Notes: a model not told the origin generated them from the letters alone. DNA of 6,619 nt from an uncultured Pyrinomonas sp. (GCA_937135995.1 CAKZOF010000520.1:1-6619); one strand, 5' to 3'. Positions 1 through 6,175 are shown, numbered from the stretch's first letter. Program-made: numbers and translations.

Positions 1-192
1 TACGGTCGCTACCCGACGCTCACCATCGGCGGTCCCGATGACGCGAGCAACGAAGGGCGGTGGATCCCCAACGTCGCGGTGGACCAGTACGGCGCCACTC
101 TCGCCCTCTGGTTCGGACTTCCGCCATCGGAACTGACCTCGGTCTTCCCCAATATCGGCCGCTTCGCTACACCCAACCTCGGCTTTTTGTGA
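1..192 (+). CDS. DUF1501 family protein, C-terminal end (5' truncated by window)
   Basis: The frame is open from base 1 to a TGA at 190-192 and gives the last 63 residues; the start lies outside the window. The run GRWIPNVAVDQYGATLALWFG, followed by a Leu/Phe-rich end with FPNIGRF and a final NLGFL, matches my recollection of how DUF1501 proteins end. These belong to the alkaline phosphatase/sulfatase-like fold, are usually exported through a Tat signal, and often sit beside a DUF1800 gene. The substrate of most members is unknown. Neither the signal peptide nor the metal-binding region can be seen here. The gene converges on the response regulator with a 29-bp gap. The family call is fairly secure, the function open. 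Confidence 0.8.
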   Translation, partial: YGRYPTLTIGGPDDASNEGRWIPNVAVDQYGATLALWFGLPPSELTSVFPNIGRFATPNLGFL

Positions 193-221
193 TCGCGTTG
201 ATCGCCGAGGGGCGGCACGCT

Positions 222-638
222 TTAGCGTTCGAGAAGTCTCTTGATCAGGTAGATCGCTTGTTCGGCGTCGAAAGGCTTGGCTAGATAGCCATCGAATCCC
301 GCTTCCCACGCGGCGCGGCGAAAGCCACCGGTGTTAAACGCCGTCACCGCCACGATCGGCACCTCGCGCAGTTGCGGGTCGCGCTTGATCTCAAGCGCGG
401 CCTCCAATCCGTCGGTGCGCGGCATGCCGATGTCCATCAAGATGATGGCGGGACGAAGCTGGCGCGCTAGCTCCACCGCTTCGGCGCCATCCTGCGCCGT
501 GGCGACGCGAAAGCCGCGCCGTTCGAGCATCATCCGCACCAAAGTCACGTTGTCCGGCAAATCATCGACGACGAGCACGAGCGGACCGGACGCGCCGCTG
601 TTTTCAGACGAAGTCAGAGGTGTCGTTTCTTGCGACAT
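222..638 (-). CDS. Stand-alone response regulator receiver (REC) protein
   Basis: This 138-residue CheY-like protein is a single receiver domain (about residues 19-137) with no output domain. All canonical positions are present: the acidic pair D25/D26 in VLVVDDLPDN, phospho-acceptor D69 in LMDIGMP, T99 in VAVTA, and K121 in LAKPF. Residues 1-18 are a Ser/Thr-rich, probably disordered lead. Such proteins accept a phosphate from a histidine kinase and pass the signal on by protein contact, as in DivK/CheY-type relays. No kinase lies in the window, so the partner is unknown. The ATG at 638 is the only sensible start, though I see no clear Shine-Dalgarno before it. It diverges from msrA across 184 bp. 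The family assignment is secure; the pathway is not known. Confidence 0.93.
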   Translation of the reverse strand: MSQETTPLTSSENSGASGPLVLVVDDLPDNVTLVRMMLERRGFRVATAQDGAEAVELARQLRPAIILMDIGMPRTDGLEAALEIKRDPQLREVPIVAVTAFNTGGFRRAAWEAGFDGYLAKPFDAEQAIYLIKRLLER

Positions 639-694
639 CGGATTTTGGACGCGGCGGGGGAGAAGCCGTCTGTGCTCTCAACTATCGCATAGGC

Positions 695-742
695 AGCGCG
701 CCGGGAGCAAGACGAGCGCGCCGCGCTGTGCCTCTGGCGCGC
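695..742. repeat. Evenly spaced GCGCGCC repeats in the divergent spacer
   Basis: AGCGCGCC occurs at 695-702 and again at 715-722, exactly 20 bp apart, and its inverse GGCGCGC follows at 736-742, again about 20 bp on. All three lie between the divergent response regulator and msrA genes. A spacing near two helical turns would suit a protein binding one face of the DNA, but GC-rich words like this also recur by chance. Function is unproven. Confidence 0.3.
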
Positions 743-822
743 GATTTCAGCGACCTCAGCTTGCAAGCGCATGCAGGCCGTGCCATGCTTTACGCTAAGT
801 GAGAGCCGCAAGAGATCAAGAG

Positions 823-1386
823 ATGAACGAAAAGAGAGAAACGGCAACGCTTGCAGGTGGCTGCTTCTGGTGCTTGGAGGCGGTCTTCAGTGAAGTGCGC
901 GGCGTCGAGCGTGTGGTTTCAGGTTACACTGGCGGACACGTGCCGCACCCGACCTACCAACAAGTCTGCACGGGCGCGACCGGCCATGCCGAAGCCGTGC
1001 AACTAACTTTCGATCCGCAACAGATCAGCTACCGCGAACTCCTTGAAATCTTCTTCGCGGTGCATGATCCGACGACGCTGAACCGTCAAGGCGCAGACGT
1101 CGGGACGCAGTATCGCTCGGCCATCTTCTACCATTCGCCCGAACAAAGAGAGATCGCGCAAGAAATGATCGCCGAGATGGAGCGCACCAATGTCTGGGGC
1201 GCTCCCATCGTCACCGAAATCGTTCCGGCATCGGCGTTCTACCGGGCTGAGGAGTATCACCAAGAATATTTCCGGCGCAATCCGCAACAACCTTACTGCC
1301 AGGTGGTGGTCGCGCCCAAAGTGGCCAAGCTCCGCGCGAAGTTTCGTCGCTGGTTGAAGAGCGCGCCAGCGGAGGCAGACGGTTGA
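823..1386 (+). CDS. msrA: Peptide-methionine (S)-S-oxide reductase MsrA
   Basis: MsrA reduces the S-epimer of methionine sulfoxide, free or in proteins, repairing oxidative damage in the cytoplasm with electrons from thioredoxin. The 187-residue product has the active-site run [11 protein letters not shown] with nucleophile C14, then [22 protein letters not shown] and a late cysteine, C159 in QQPYCQ, placed to resolve the disulfide. Length is typical of the family. The active site reads CFWC rather than the CFWG of E. coli, so C17 gives a second possible resolving cysteine. A GTG at 799 would add eight residues, but the ATG at 823 starts just before the conserved fold and follows a purine-rich AAGAG stretch, so I prefer it. 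It is transcribed alone, diverging from the response regulator. The identification is secure. Confidence 0.95.
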   Translation: MNEKRETATLAGGCFWCLEAVFSEVRGVERVVSGYTGGHVPHPTYQQVCTGATGHAEAVQLTFDPQQISYRELLEIFFAVHDPTTLNRQGADVGTQYRSAIFYHSPEQREIAQEMIAEMERTNVWGAPIVTEIVPASAFYRAEEYHQEYFRRNPQQPYCQVVVAPKVAKLRAKFRRWLKSAPAEADG

Positions 1387-1604
1387 CGGCGCTTGTTGCC
1401 GCGCGCCGATCCGCACCTCGTCGCCGACAAGCTTTATCCCCACGCACGAACGAGCTGCGCGTTTCGCAAACAAGTCGTCTACTCTATTTCAGCGCCGTGT
1501 CACGCGCGCGCAAATGGGCCGCGCACGGCGCCCTTCGAACTGCGAACGCGCTCCTTTCGGAGAACTCTCCGCCGACGCCGGTTCGTCGCCTGTTTTGTGA
1601 TGCC

Positions 1605-1640
1605 ACCACCGGTTGTGGTTCCATCACCGCCGGTAGCGGT
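1605..1640. repeat. Two similar 15-nt inverted repeats in tandem (21-nt period)
   Basis: ACCACCGGTTGTGGT at 1605-1619 and ACCGCCGGTAGCGGT at 1626-1640 share the pattern ACCRCCGGTWGYGGT. Each can fold into a 5-bp stem with a 5-nt loop. They lie between the convergent msrA and secreted-protein genes, where terminators are expected, but no T-run follows on either strand. On the minus strand they also read as repeated Thr and Gly codons in frame beyond the stop of the secreted protein, so they may be the relic of a Thr/Gly-rich tail. Confidence 0.4.
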
Positions 1641-1655
1641 CGTCGTTTCGCAACG

Positions 1656-2066
1656 CTACTTTTTGCGGACGAGCGTTACGCGCACGGGTTCCGAAAGGTT
1701 GCTCGCCGGAATCGTCAGCGTCTGCTTTTGGTAGCCCGGCGCTTTCACGATCAACTTCAAGCGCCCCATGTGAAGCGGCGGGAGCACGGCGACGCCGCGC
1801 GCGTCCGTGTAGCCCCAAGATTCGCAGAAGAAACCGTCCGTGCGCGTCGATTCGAGCTTGGCGTAGGCGTTCTTGACGGGCCGCCCTTCTTCGTCGAAGA
1901 CGCGCAAGTCGAGCTGTCCGATGCCGTTCGGCTCCTTCGGGGCGCGTCCCATGTTTGGGATCTCTTCCGTCGGCGATGACGCCGGATTCTGCGCAAAGGA
2001 CGGCAGTGGTCCAGCGAAAACAGCGACAGCAAAGGTCAGCAGCGCGAGAAAAATCCTTTGTCGCAT
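1656..2066 (-). CDS. Small secreted protein with carboxypeptidase-regulatory-like domain
   Basis: The 136-residue product starts with a clear export signal: MRQR, a hydrophobic core (about residues 5-18), and a likely signal peptidase I site after SFA (residue 25). After a Pro-rich linker, residues about 50-133 look like a CarboxypepD_reg beta-sandwich: QLDLRVFDEEGRPVKNAYAKLES, then GYTDARGVAVLPPL, then LIVKAPGYQKQTLTI. This non-enzymatic fold is common in secreted and outer-membrane proteins, and stand-alone small copies are frequent in Acidobacteriota. Ligand and role are unknown. The frame stays open far upstream, but I chose the ATG at 2066 because the signal peptide begins there and AAGAGG (2071-2076) precedes it. 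A minus-strand promoter candidate lies near 2350-2378. It converges on msrA. Confidence 0.82.
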   Translation of the reverse strand: MRQRIFLALLTFAVAVFAGPLPSFAQNPASSPTEEIPNMGRAPKEPNGIGQLDLRVFDEEGRPVKNAYAKLESTRTDGFFCESWGYTDARGVAVLPPLHMGRLKLIVKAPGYQKQTLTIPASNLSEPVRVTLVRKK

Positions 2067-2349
2067 AGAACCTCTTGAAACGCTCCTCGGTTTGATCTCT
2101 TCCGTCGCCCGCGTCGTCGAAAGTCGGTCAGCAGTCTTTCGTCGCTGCGCGTCGAATGGAAGCTGGCGAACGTGGGGAAAGGTATTCGGTGCCGGGGTTG
2201 CGCGTCCCTCTTCAACTTCGGCAACCGTCTCGACCATGCGCCGTGCGGCGTGTAGGTCGACGGCTTTGCGCTCCGCAGCTTTCGCTTGGCGGATGGCCCT
2301 TTCGGCTTCCGAGTGCGACGGTTGAGCGCTTCTGGTGCGCTCGACCGTC

Positions 2350-2378
2350 ATTATATCGACAACGGCGTAGCTTGGGAA
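2350..2378 (-). promoter_or_regulatory. Candidate sigma70-type promoter for the secreted protein gene
   Basis: On the minus strand a perfect TATAAT (2355-2350) lies 17 nt downstream of TTCCCA (2378-2373), which matches four of six bases of TTGACA. An exact -10 box with ideal spacing is unlikely in such GC-rich DNA but not decisive. It points toward the gene starting at 2066. Confidence 0.4.
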
Positions 2379-2464
2379 GCCCGCTTGGCCCAGCACGCAC
2401 GCACGCTCTTGCTTTTGCATCGCCGACTGGATCACACTTCCTTTCGCTTTCGAACCACACTGCG

Positions 2465-2471
2465 AAGGAAG
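2465..2471 (+). promoter_or_regulatory. Shine-Dalgarno of the GlsB-like gene
   Basis: AAGGAAG lies 7 nt before the ATG at 2479. It fixes this start and shows that the plus-strand small membrane protein is the translated gene here, not the long opposing open frame. Confidence 0.65.
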
Positions 2472-2478
2472 AACCGCC

Positions 2479-2754
2479 ATGACGTTGATCGATTTTCTGA
2501 TCCTTCTTCTGGTTGCTGGGCTTTGCGGCGCGCTGGGCCAGGCGATCAGCGGCTTTTCGCGCGGCGGCTGCTTGGTCTCCATCGCGCTCGGTTTCATCGG
2601 GGCGCTGGTTGGTCTGTGGCTCTCGCGCGCGCTGGCGCTTCCGGAACTATTCGCCTTGGAGATCGGCGGCACCCGTTTCCCTGTGGTTTGGTCCATCATC
2701 GGCTCGGCGCTGTTCGTCGCCGTGATCGGGCTGCTCACGCGCCGTCGGGTCTAG
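2479..2754 (+). CDS. GlsB/YeaQ/YmgE-family small membrane protein (transglycosylase-associated)
   Basis: This 91-residue protein is almost wholly hydrophobic, with three predicted membrane helices at about residues 3-22, 29-50 and 67-87 and a short basic tail (TRRRV). The Gly-rich first helix, the loop SGFSRGGCLVSIALGFIGALVG and the last helix ending in Arg match the layout of the GlsB/YeaQ/YmgE family. These inner-membrane proteins are associated with stress in enterobacteria; their biochemical role is not settled, and the name transglycosylase-associated protein is historical. Length is normal. The loop between helices 2 and 3 (ALPELFALEIGGTRF) is longer than in YeaQ. It is preceded by a good ribosome-binding site and converges on the broken cation transporter. 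The family call is fairly sure. Confidence 0.85.
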   Translation: MTLIDFLILLLVAGLCGALGQAISGFSRGGCLVSIALGFIGALVGLWLSRALALPELFALEIGGTRFPVVWSIIGSALFVAVIGLLTRRRV

Positions 2755-2801
2755 CCACGTAGCAAAATCACCTGAGAATACCGCATGAGCGCAACGGCAA
2801 T

Positions 2802-2821
2802 CGCCGCGTCGCAACGCGGCG
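2802..2821. terminator. Perfect 8-bp hairpin between convergent genes
   Basis: CGCCGCGT (2802-2809) pairs perfectly with ACGCGGCG (2814-2821) around a CGCA loop. It lies between the stop of the GlsB-like gene (2754) and the stop of the cation transporter (2843), where a shared terminator is expected. No T-run follows on either strand, so it is not a classic intrinsic terminator. It may block 3'-end decay or aid termination. Confidence 0.45.
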
Positions 2822-2842
2822 CGCACCCGGGCCGCTTGCACT

Positions 2843-3489
2843 TCAACAGCAGCCGTCGCAACCTTCGCCGCGCAAAGCCTGTACGCCCTCTTTGACGATG
2901 ATCGGCGTCATCAGCAGCGCGGCGACCGCATCGGCCCACCACCAACTGAAGAGCGCATTGAGCGCAAGCCCGCCGAGCAGTATCGCCGATAGATAGACGC
3001 AGATGTCTGTTTGTCGCGCATCGGCGCGCATCGCGTGGCTGCCGATTTCACTGGCGACTCTTCTTTTCGCGCGCGCCAGCAGCGGCATGACGATCAAAGA
3101 CAACGCGGCGAGCGCGATTCCGACGGGACTGGCCTCCGGCGCTTCTCGCAAGATCAAGGACGCAGTTGCTTCGTAGCCGACGTAGGCGGCGAGCGCGAGG
3201 AAACAGAGGCCGATCAGACGCAGCGCCCGGCGCTCGCGCGCCGCGTCCCGTCACGATCGGTCGCTAAGCGCCACAACATCACGGCACCCGAAGAGGTCTC
3301 GATCACTGAATCGAGACCGAAGCCGATGAGCGCGATGCTGCCAGCAACCATTCCGGCAGCGATGCCGATCAACGCTTCGAGCGCGTTCCAACCGACGGTG
3401 AGCAACTCCAAGCGCAGCCCGCGCTGCACGAAACCAGCCCGCTGTTCCTCCGCTTGTTCCACCACGCGTGCGATCCCATCTCTGTTCAT
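2843..3489 (-). pseudogene. Cation diffusion facilitator (CDF) family transporter, frameshifted
   Basis: Two adjacent minus-strand frames together encode one CDF-type cation efflux protein of about 215 residues. The N-terminal part (to a stop at 3214) has ELLTVGWNALEALIGIAAG and GFGLDSVIETSSGAVMLWR. The C-terminal part has ERRALRLIGLCFLALAAYVGYEA, ADARQTDICVYLSA and WWWADAVAALLMTPIIVKEG. CDF proteins exchange divalent metals such as Zn2+ for protons; the Asp residues in the second and fifth helices (GLDSVIE; ADARQTD) are the likely metal site. The break is at 3235-3240, within CGCGCG: two extra bases or one missing base restore the frame. It may be a real mutation, a phase-variable site or a sequencing error. 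The tail GEGCDGCC is Cys-rich. Start is uncertain: ATG at 3489 or GTG at 3525. Confidence 0.8.
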
Positions 3490-3612
3490 CGCCTGTTTCT
3501 CGATCGAGGCGATCGATTCTAACACCTTCTCGCAAGATCTCTTGAGTCCGTTTCGGGCGCGAAAGCGATCGGCACCGCGCTCTGTTGCGCTGCAGCGCCT
3601 GCCTCAAGTTTG

Positions 3613-3626
3613 CTTCGGGCCCGAAG
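3613..3626. repeat. 14-nt perfect palindrome
   Basis: CTTCGGGCCCGAAG reads the same on both strands with no spacer, the form of a dimeric regulator site. It lies in the divergent spacer upstream of the promoter candidate for the RRM gene and about 90-120 bp upstream of the possible cation-transporter starts. No binding protein is identified. Confidence 0.35.
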
Positions 3627-3687
3627 AGGGTCCTTCGTCGCCCCCGGCGGGCAAAGCGCGTCGCCGAAGAATTCGTGCCTCCGCCCC

Positions 3688-3716
3688 TTGCGCTCTGTCG
3701 CCGAAAAGTGCATAAT
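3688..3716 (+). promoter_or_regulatory. Candidate promoter for the RRM gene
   Basis: TTGCGC (3688-3693) and CATAAT (3711-3716) are separated by exactly 17 nt. The -10 matches five of six consensus bases, the -35 only three. It would start transcription about 210 nt before the RRM start codon. Confidence 0.33.
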
Positions 3717-3741
3717 CGGAATGTCTTGAGTTCCTGCTCTC

Positions 3742-3761
3742 GCGCATCGGCGGCGATGCGC
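3742..3761 (+). promoter_or_regulatory. 8-bp hairpin in the presumed RRM leader
   Basis: GCGCATCG (3742-3749) pairs perfectly with CGATGCGC (3754-3761) around a GCGG loop. It lies about 25 nt past the candidate -10 box, so it would sit near the 5' end of the leader. It could stabilise the mRNA or take part in control of its translation. No T-run follows, so termination is unlikely. Confidence 0.35.
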
Positions 3762-3934
3762 CAGGCCGCGACCAACAAAGAGCGACAGCGTTCGGCTGAG
3801 AAGAGAGTGAGGTCGGTTGATAGTTTTTCGGAAGAGTCGGGCGTGTCGCTCGCGTCGCGCAAGTCTCTGGTTCGAGTCCGCGATTGAACTAGCCCGCCCT
3901 TCCCATAACCTTCAAAAGAGGACAGAAAGAGAAA

Positions 3935-4294
3935 ATGGCAACCAAACTTTTCGTCGGGAATCTCCCGTTTCGCACAACGAGCGAAGACTTGCGTGACCTC
4001 TTCTCGCAAGCGGGCACGGTGGAATCAGCGTCGGTGATCGAAGATCGCGACACCGGCCGTTCGCGCGGTTTCGGTTTCGTCGAGATGGCAACTTCGGAAG
4101 AGGCCGCGGCAGCCATCGAACAGTTCAACGGACGCGACTTCGAGGGACGCAACCTGACCGTCAACGAAGCCAAACCGCGCACTGACCGCGGCGGCTTCAA
4201 CCGCAACAGCGGCGGCGGCAGCGGCTACGGTCGCGGCAGCGGCGGACGCGGCGGGCGCGATCACCGTCGCGGTGGACGCGAACCGCGCTGGTAA
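3935..4294 (+). CDS. RNA-binding protein, single RRM with Gly/Arg-rich tail
   Basis: This 119-residue protein has one RNA recognition motif (about residues 3-80) and a flexible tail (about 83-119) rich in Gly, Arg and Ser. RNP2 is KLFVGNL (residues 4-10) and RNP1 is RGFGFVEM (44-51); aromatic F6, F46 and F48 are placed to stack on RNA bases. This is the bacterial Rbp-type layout known from cyanobacteria, where such proteins bind RNA and some are cold-induced; the targets here are unknown. The GGRGGRDHRRGG tail should add non-specific RNA binding. The ATG at 3935 follows purine-rich AGAGGA and AAAGAG stretches and starts right before the fold. A strong terminator follows at 4320. It is a single-gene unit, converging on cstA. 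The assignment is secure. Confidence 0.95.
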   Translation: MATKLFVGNLPFRTTSEDLRDLFSQAGTVESASVIEDRDTGRSRGFGFVEMATSEEAAAAIEQFNGRDFEGRNLTVNEAKPRTDRGGFNRNSGGGSGYGRGSGGRGGRDHRRGGREPRW

Positions 4295-4319
4295 CGCACG
4301 CTTCAAAATGAAGAGGCGA

Positions 4320-4354
4320 AAAGGCCGGGGAGAAGCTTGTTCTCCCTGGCCTTT
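4320..4354. terminator. Strong stem-loop, probable bidirectional terminator
   Basis: A 15-bp stem with one G-T wobble pairs 4320-4334 (AAAGGCCGGGGAGAA) with 4340-4354 (TTCTCCCTGGCCTTT) around the loop GCTTG. It begins 26 nt after the RRM gene stop and lies about 130 nt beyond the cstA stop on the other strand. The A/T ends give a short T-run in both directions: TTT then CATCTT for the plus strand, TTTT for the minus strand. Confidence 0.85.
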
Positions 4355-4478
4355 CATCTTGCGACCGGTGACACGCTCTTGCAGCCCCCGGAGCGCCGCC
4401 TTCGCTTGGCTTTCTGTCAAAACTATTCTTGCTACAGAACCCGAAATCGCGGCCTCAGCTCTCATCTCTCTGCCAGCG

Positions 4479-4494
4479 ACGCGCTCAAGCGCGT
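4479..4494. repeat. Inverted repeat over the cstA stop codon
   Basis: ACGCGCT and AGCGCGT flank a CA spacer; as a hairpin this gives a 6-bp stem with a 4-nt loop. The cstA stop codon (4485-4487) lies in the loop region. There is no T-run. It may be chance or a 3'-end stabilising structure. Confidence 0.3.
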
Positions 4495-6167
4495 TCTGGA
4501 ACGAGCGCACTGCGCCGTTCCGCACGCAGCCGCATGATGGCGACAAGGATCAGAAAGAGCGCCAAACAGACGAGCGCAGCCGCCGAAACGGCGTTGACCA
4601 TTTCGATGTCCAATCCGCGCGAAGCCCGAAGGTTGACCACGGCGAGTTTGATCAGTGCCCATAGCGTGATCGTTAGGACGAAAAGCATCGGCAAGAGCGT
4701 GAACCAGAGTCGCTGCCTTGCTTGATAGAGCCACACCGTGATAGCCAGCAGCGTCAACGCCGCCAGCAATTGGTTGGAAGCGCCGAAAAGCGTCCAGAAT
4801 TTGACCCACGCCCCTTCGCGCGCAAACGCGATGAAGTAAACCGGCAGTGCCACCGTGACCAACGTGCCTGCCACGGCTCCGGCGCGCCCGCGCCAACCGG
4901 TCACTTCTTGCACAATGTACCGGCCTAGCCGCATGCAGACATCGAGCGTGTCGAAGACGAAGGTCGAGAAGGCCATCGCGCCGAAAGTAACAGCAAACGA
5001 CAGGTTCTCGCGCCCGACGAGCAACGTCATGAACTCGCCGATGCCGTTGCCGTAGATCGTCCCCGGCGCAAGTCCCTTCAGATCTTCCTGCACGACGATC
5101 ATCACCGTCACGAGCGCGATGAGGGCGACGAACCCTTCGGCCAACATCGCGCCGTATCCGACCGGGTGGATATGCGTTTCGCGATCGACTTGCTTGGAAG
5201 TCGTGCCCGAACAGACCAGGCCGTGAAAGCCGGAACAGGCGCCGCACGCGATGGTGACGAAGAGAAAAGGAAAGAGCGCGCCCGTCATACCGCCTGCATC
5301 CCACGTCTTGAAAGCGGGCTGCTTGATCTCGTAGCCGCCAAAGAAGACGCCAATCACGCCGACGGCGAGCGCCGAATAGAGCACGAAGCCGCCGAGATAA
5401 CCGCGCGGCTGCAAGAGCAACCAGACGGGGATGATCGAAGCGACGCAACAATAGACGAGAATCAACAAACCCCACGTCTTGTGGTCGAGCAAGAAGAGGG
5501 TCGACATCTTCGTCCCCAACCAAGCGACGAAAAAGGTCGCCGGAACGAAGATCACCGTCACCAGCCAAAGCGGCGGGCGCAAGTACCGCTGGACCAAACC
5601 CATCGTGACGGCGAGCGAAAGGTACATGACGCTAGCGGCAGCGACCGCTCCGCCCGGATTGAACCCGACTCTGTTCTGCTGCAACTCTTCCGTTCCGGCG
5701 ACGAAGGCTCCGGCCGTGATGTCGGCAAATGCGACGATGACGTAGACGAGCGCAATCCAGATGAAGCTCATCATCGCCAGACCAGCGCGCTTGCCCATGT
5801 GCTCGCGCGTGATCTCGGCGATGGAACACGCGCCGTGTCGCACTGAAGCCGTCAAACTCGAAAAATCGTGTACCGCGCCGATCAGGACGACGCCGAGTCC
5901 GATCCACATCAAGCATGGCAACCAACCCCACGTCTGACAAGCGAGAATGGGACCAGCGATCGGTCCAGCGGCCGCAATCGCCGCGAAGTGTTGGCCAAAG
6001 AGGTAGAAGGGGCGCGTCGGAACGAAATCCACCCCATCGTTGACGATGTTGGCTGGCGTCGTCCGCGCATCGTCGAGCGCGAATTGACGGGCCACCCAGC
6101 CGCCGTAGATGAAATAGGCGGCGACGAGCAGAGCGACGAACGAAAGGGCGAGAACGGTCAAGGTCAC
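4485..6167 (-). CDS. cstA: Carbon starvation protein CstA family transporter
   Basis: This 560-residue inner-membrane protein has hydrophobic segments from end to end. CstA proteins are induced by carbon starvation in E. coli and are linked to uptake of peptides and pyruvate. Family motifs are clear: FAAIAAAGPIAGPILA near residues 61-76, CGACSGFHGLVCSGTTSKQ at 308-326, FDTLDVCMRLGRYIVQE at 405-421, and GASNQLLAALTLLA at 462-475. At 560 residues it is the shorter form; E. coli CstA is about 700. The start is GTG at 6167, fixed by AGGAG (6176-6180) 8 nt upstream; no in-frame ATG fits better. The APC permease ends 100 bp upstream on the same strand, so the two may be co-transcribed. Substrate (peptide, pyruvate or other) cannot be read from the sequence. 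Confidence 0.95.
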   Translation of the reverse strand: MTLTVLALSFVALLVAAYFIYGGWVARQFALDDARTTPANIVNDGVDFVPTRPFYLFGQHFAAIAAAGPIAGPILACQTWGWLPCLMWIGLGVVLIGAVHDFSSLTASVRHGACSIAEITREHMGKRAGLAMMSFIWIALVYVIVAFADITAGAFVAGTEELQQNRVGFNPGGAVAAASVMYLSLAVTMGLVQRYLRPPLWLVTVIFVPATFFVAWLGTKMSTLFLLDHKTWGLLILVYCCVASIIPVWLLLQPRGYLGGFVLYSALAVGVIGVFFGGYEIKQPAFKTWDAGGMTGALFPFLFVTIACGACSGFHGLVCSGTTSKQVDRETHIHPVGYGAMLAEGFVALIALVTVMIVVQEDLKGLAPGTIYGNGIGEFMTLLVGRENLSFAVTFGAMAFSTFVFDTLDVCMRLGRYIVQEVTGWRGRAGAVAGTLVTVALPVYFIAFAREGAWVKFWTLFGASNQLLAALTLLAITVWLYQARQRLWFTLLPMLFVLTITLWALIKLAVVNLRASRGLDIEMVNAVSAAALVCLALFLILVAIMRLRAERRSALVPERA

Positions 6168-6175
6168 GGTCGTGA

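Larger units (their letters stand above)
2067..2478. other. Divergent intergenic region, 412 bp, no convincing gene
   Basis: This spacer separates the secreted protein (-) from the GlsB-like gene (+). Several frames are open across it, as is usual in GC-rich DNA, but none shows a recognisable domain or a supported start. The minus frame continuing upstream of the secreted protein encodes a charged Ala/Glu/Arg stretch around 2215-2330. Any protein read through it would carry the signal peptide internally, so I do not call a gene. What I can support is the minus-strand promoter candidate at 2350-2378. It would give the secreted protein a leader of roughly 280 nt. I found no promoter for the plus-strand gene. 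Confidence 0.6.
3526..3934. other. Divergent intergenic region, about 409 bp, with promoter candidate and hairpins
   Basis: This stretch separates the cation transporter (-) from the RRM protein (+). Open frames crossing it show no recognisable domain and no supported start. It holds a 14-nt perfect palindrome (3613-3626), a promoter candidate pointing to the RRM gene (3688-3716) and an 8-bp hairpin (3742-3761). A GTTCGAGTCC string near 3870 resembles a tRNA T-loop, but no tRNA can be folded around it. If the promoter is real, the RRM mRNA has a leader of more than 200 nt. Confidence 0.6.

Noticed and set aside
799..822. GTG at 799 as the msrA start
   Set aside because: No ribosome-binding site precedes it, and the added residues MRAARDQE are not part of the MsrA fold; the ATG at 823 fits better.
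1393..1734. Plus-strand Pro/Val-rich open frame after msrA
   Set aside because: Its Pro/Val run is the complement of the Thr/Gly codon repeats, it overlaps the 3' end of the secreted protein gene, and it has no ribosome-binding site or domain.
2067..2738. Long minus-strand open frame extending the secreted protein to 360 residues
   Set aside because: Its upstream part is antisense to the well-supported GlsB-like gene, it would bury a clear signal peptide in the middle, and a good Shine-Dalgarno precedes the internal ATG at 2066.
3820..3900. tRNA-like GGTTCGAGTCC string suggesting a tRNA 3' half
   Set aside because: The flanking five bases do not pair into a T-stem, no acceptor stem partner is found about 65 nt upstream, and no anticodon arm can be folded.
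3251..4009. 252-residue minus-strand open frame across the CDF gene, spacer and RRM gene
   Set aside because: It overlaps two recognised genes in other frames and has Arg/Ser-rich low-complexity content typical of shadow frames.
4025..4546. Minus-strand open frame with Ala/Arg-rich sequence downstream of cstA
   Set aside because: It runs through the strong terminator stem and antisense to the Gly-rich RRM tail; no domain is recognised.
4462..5568. 368-residue minus-strand open frame inside cstA
   Set aside because: It is an Arg-rich shadow of the cstA frame with no domain; cstA has conserved motifs along its full length.
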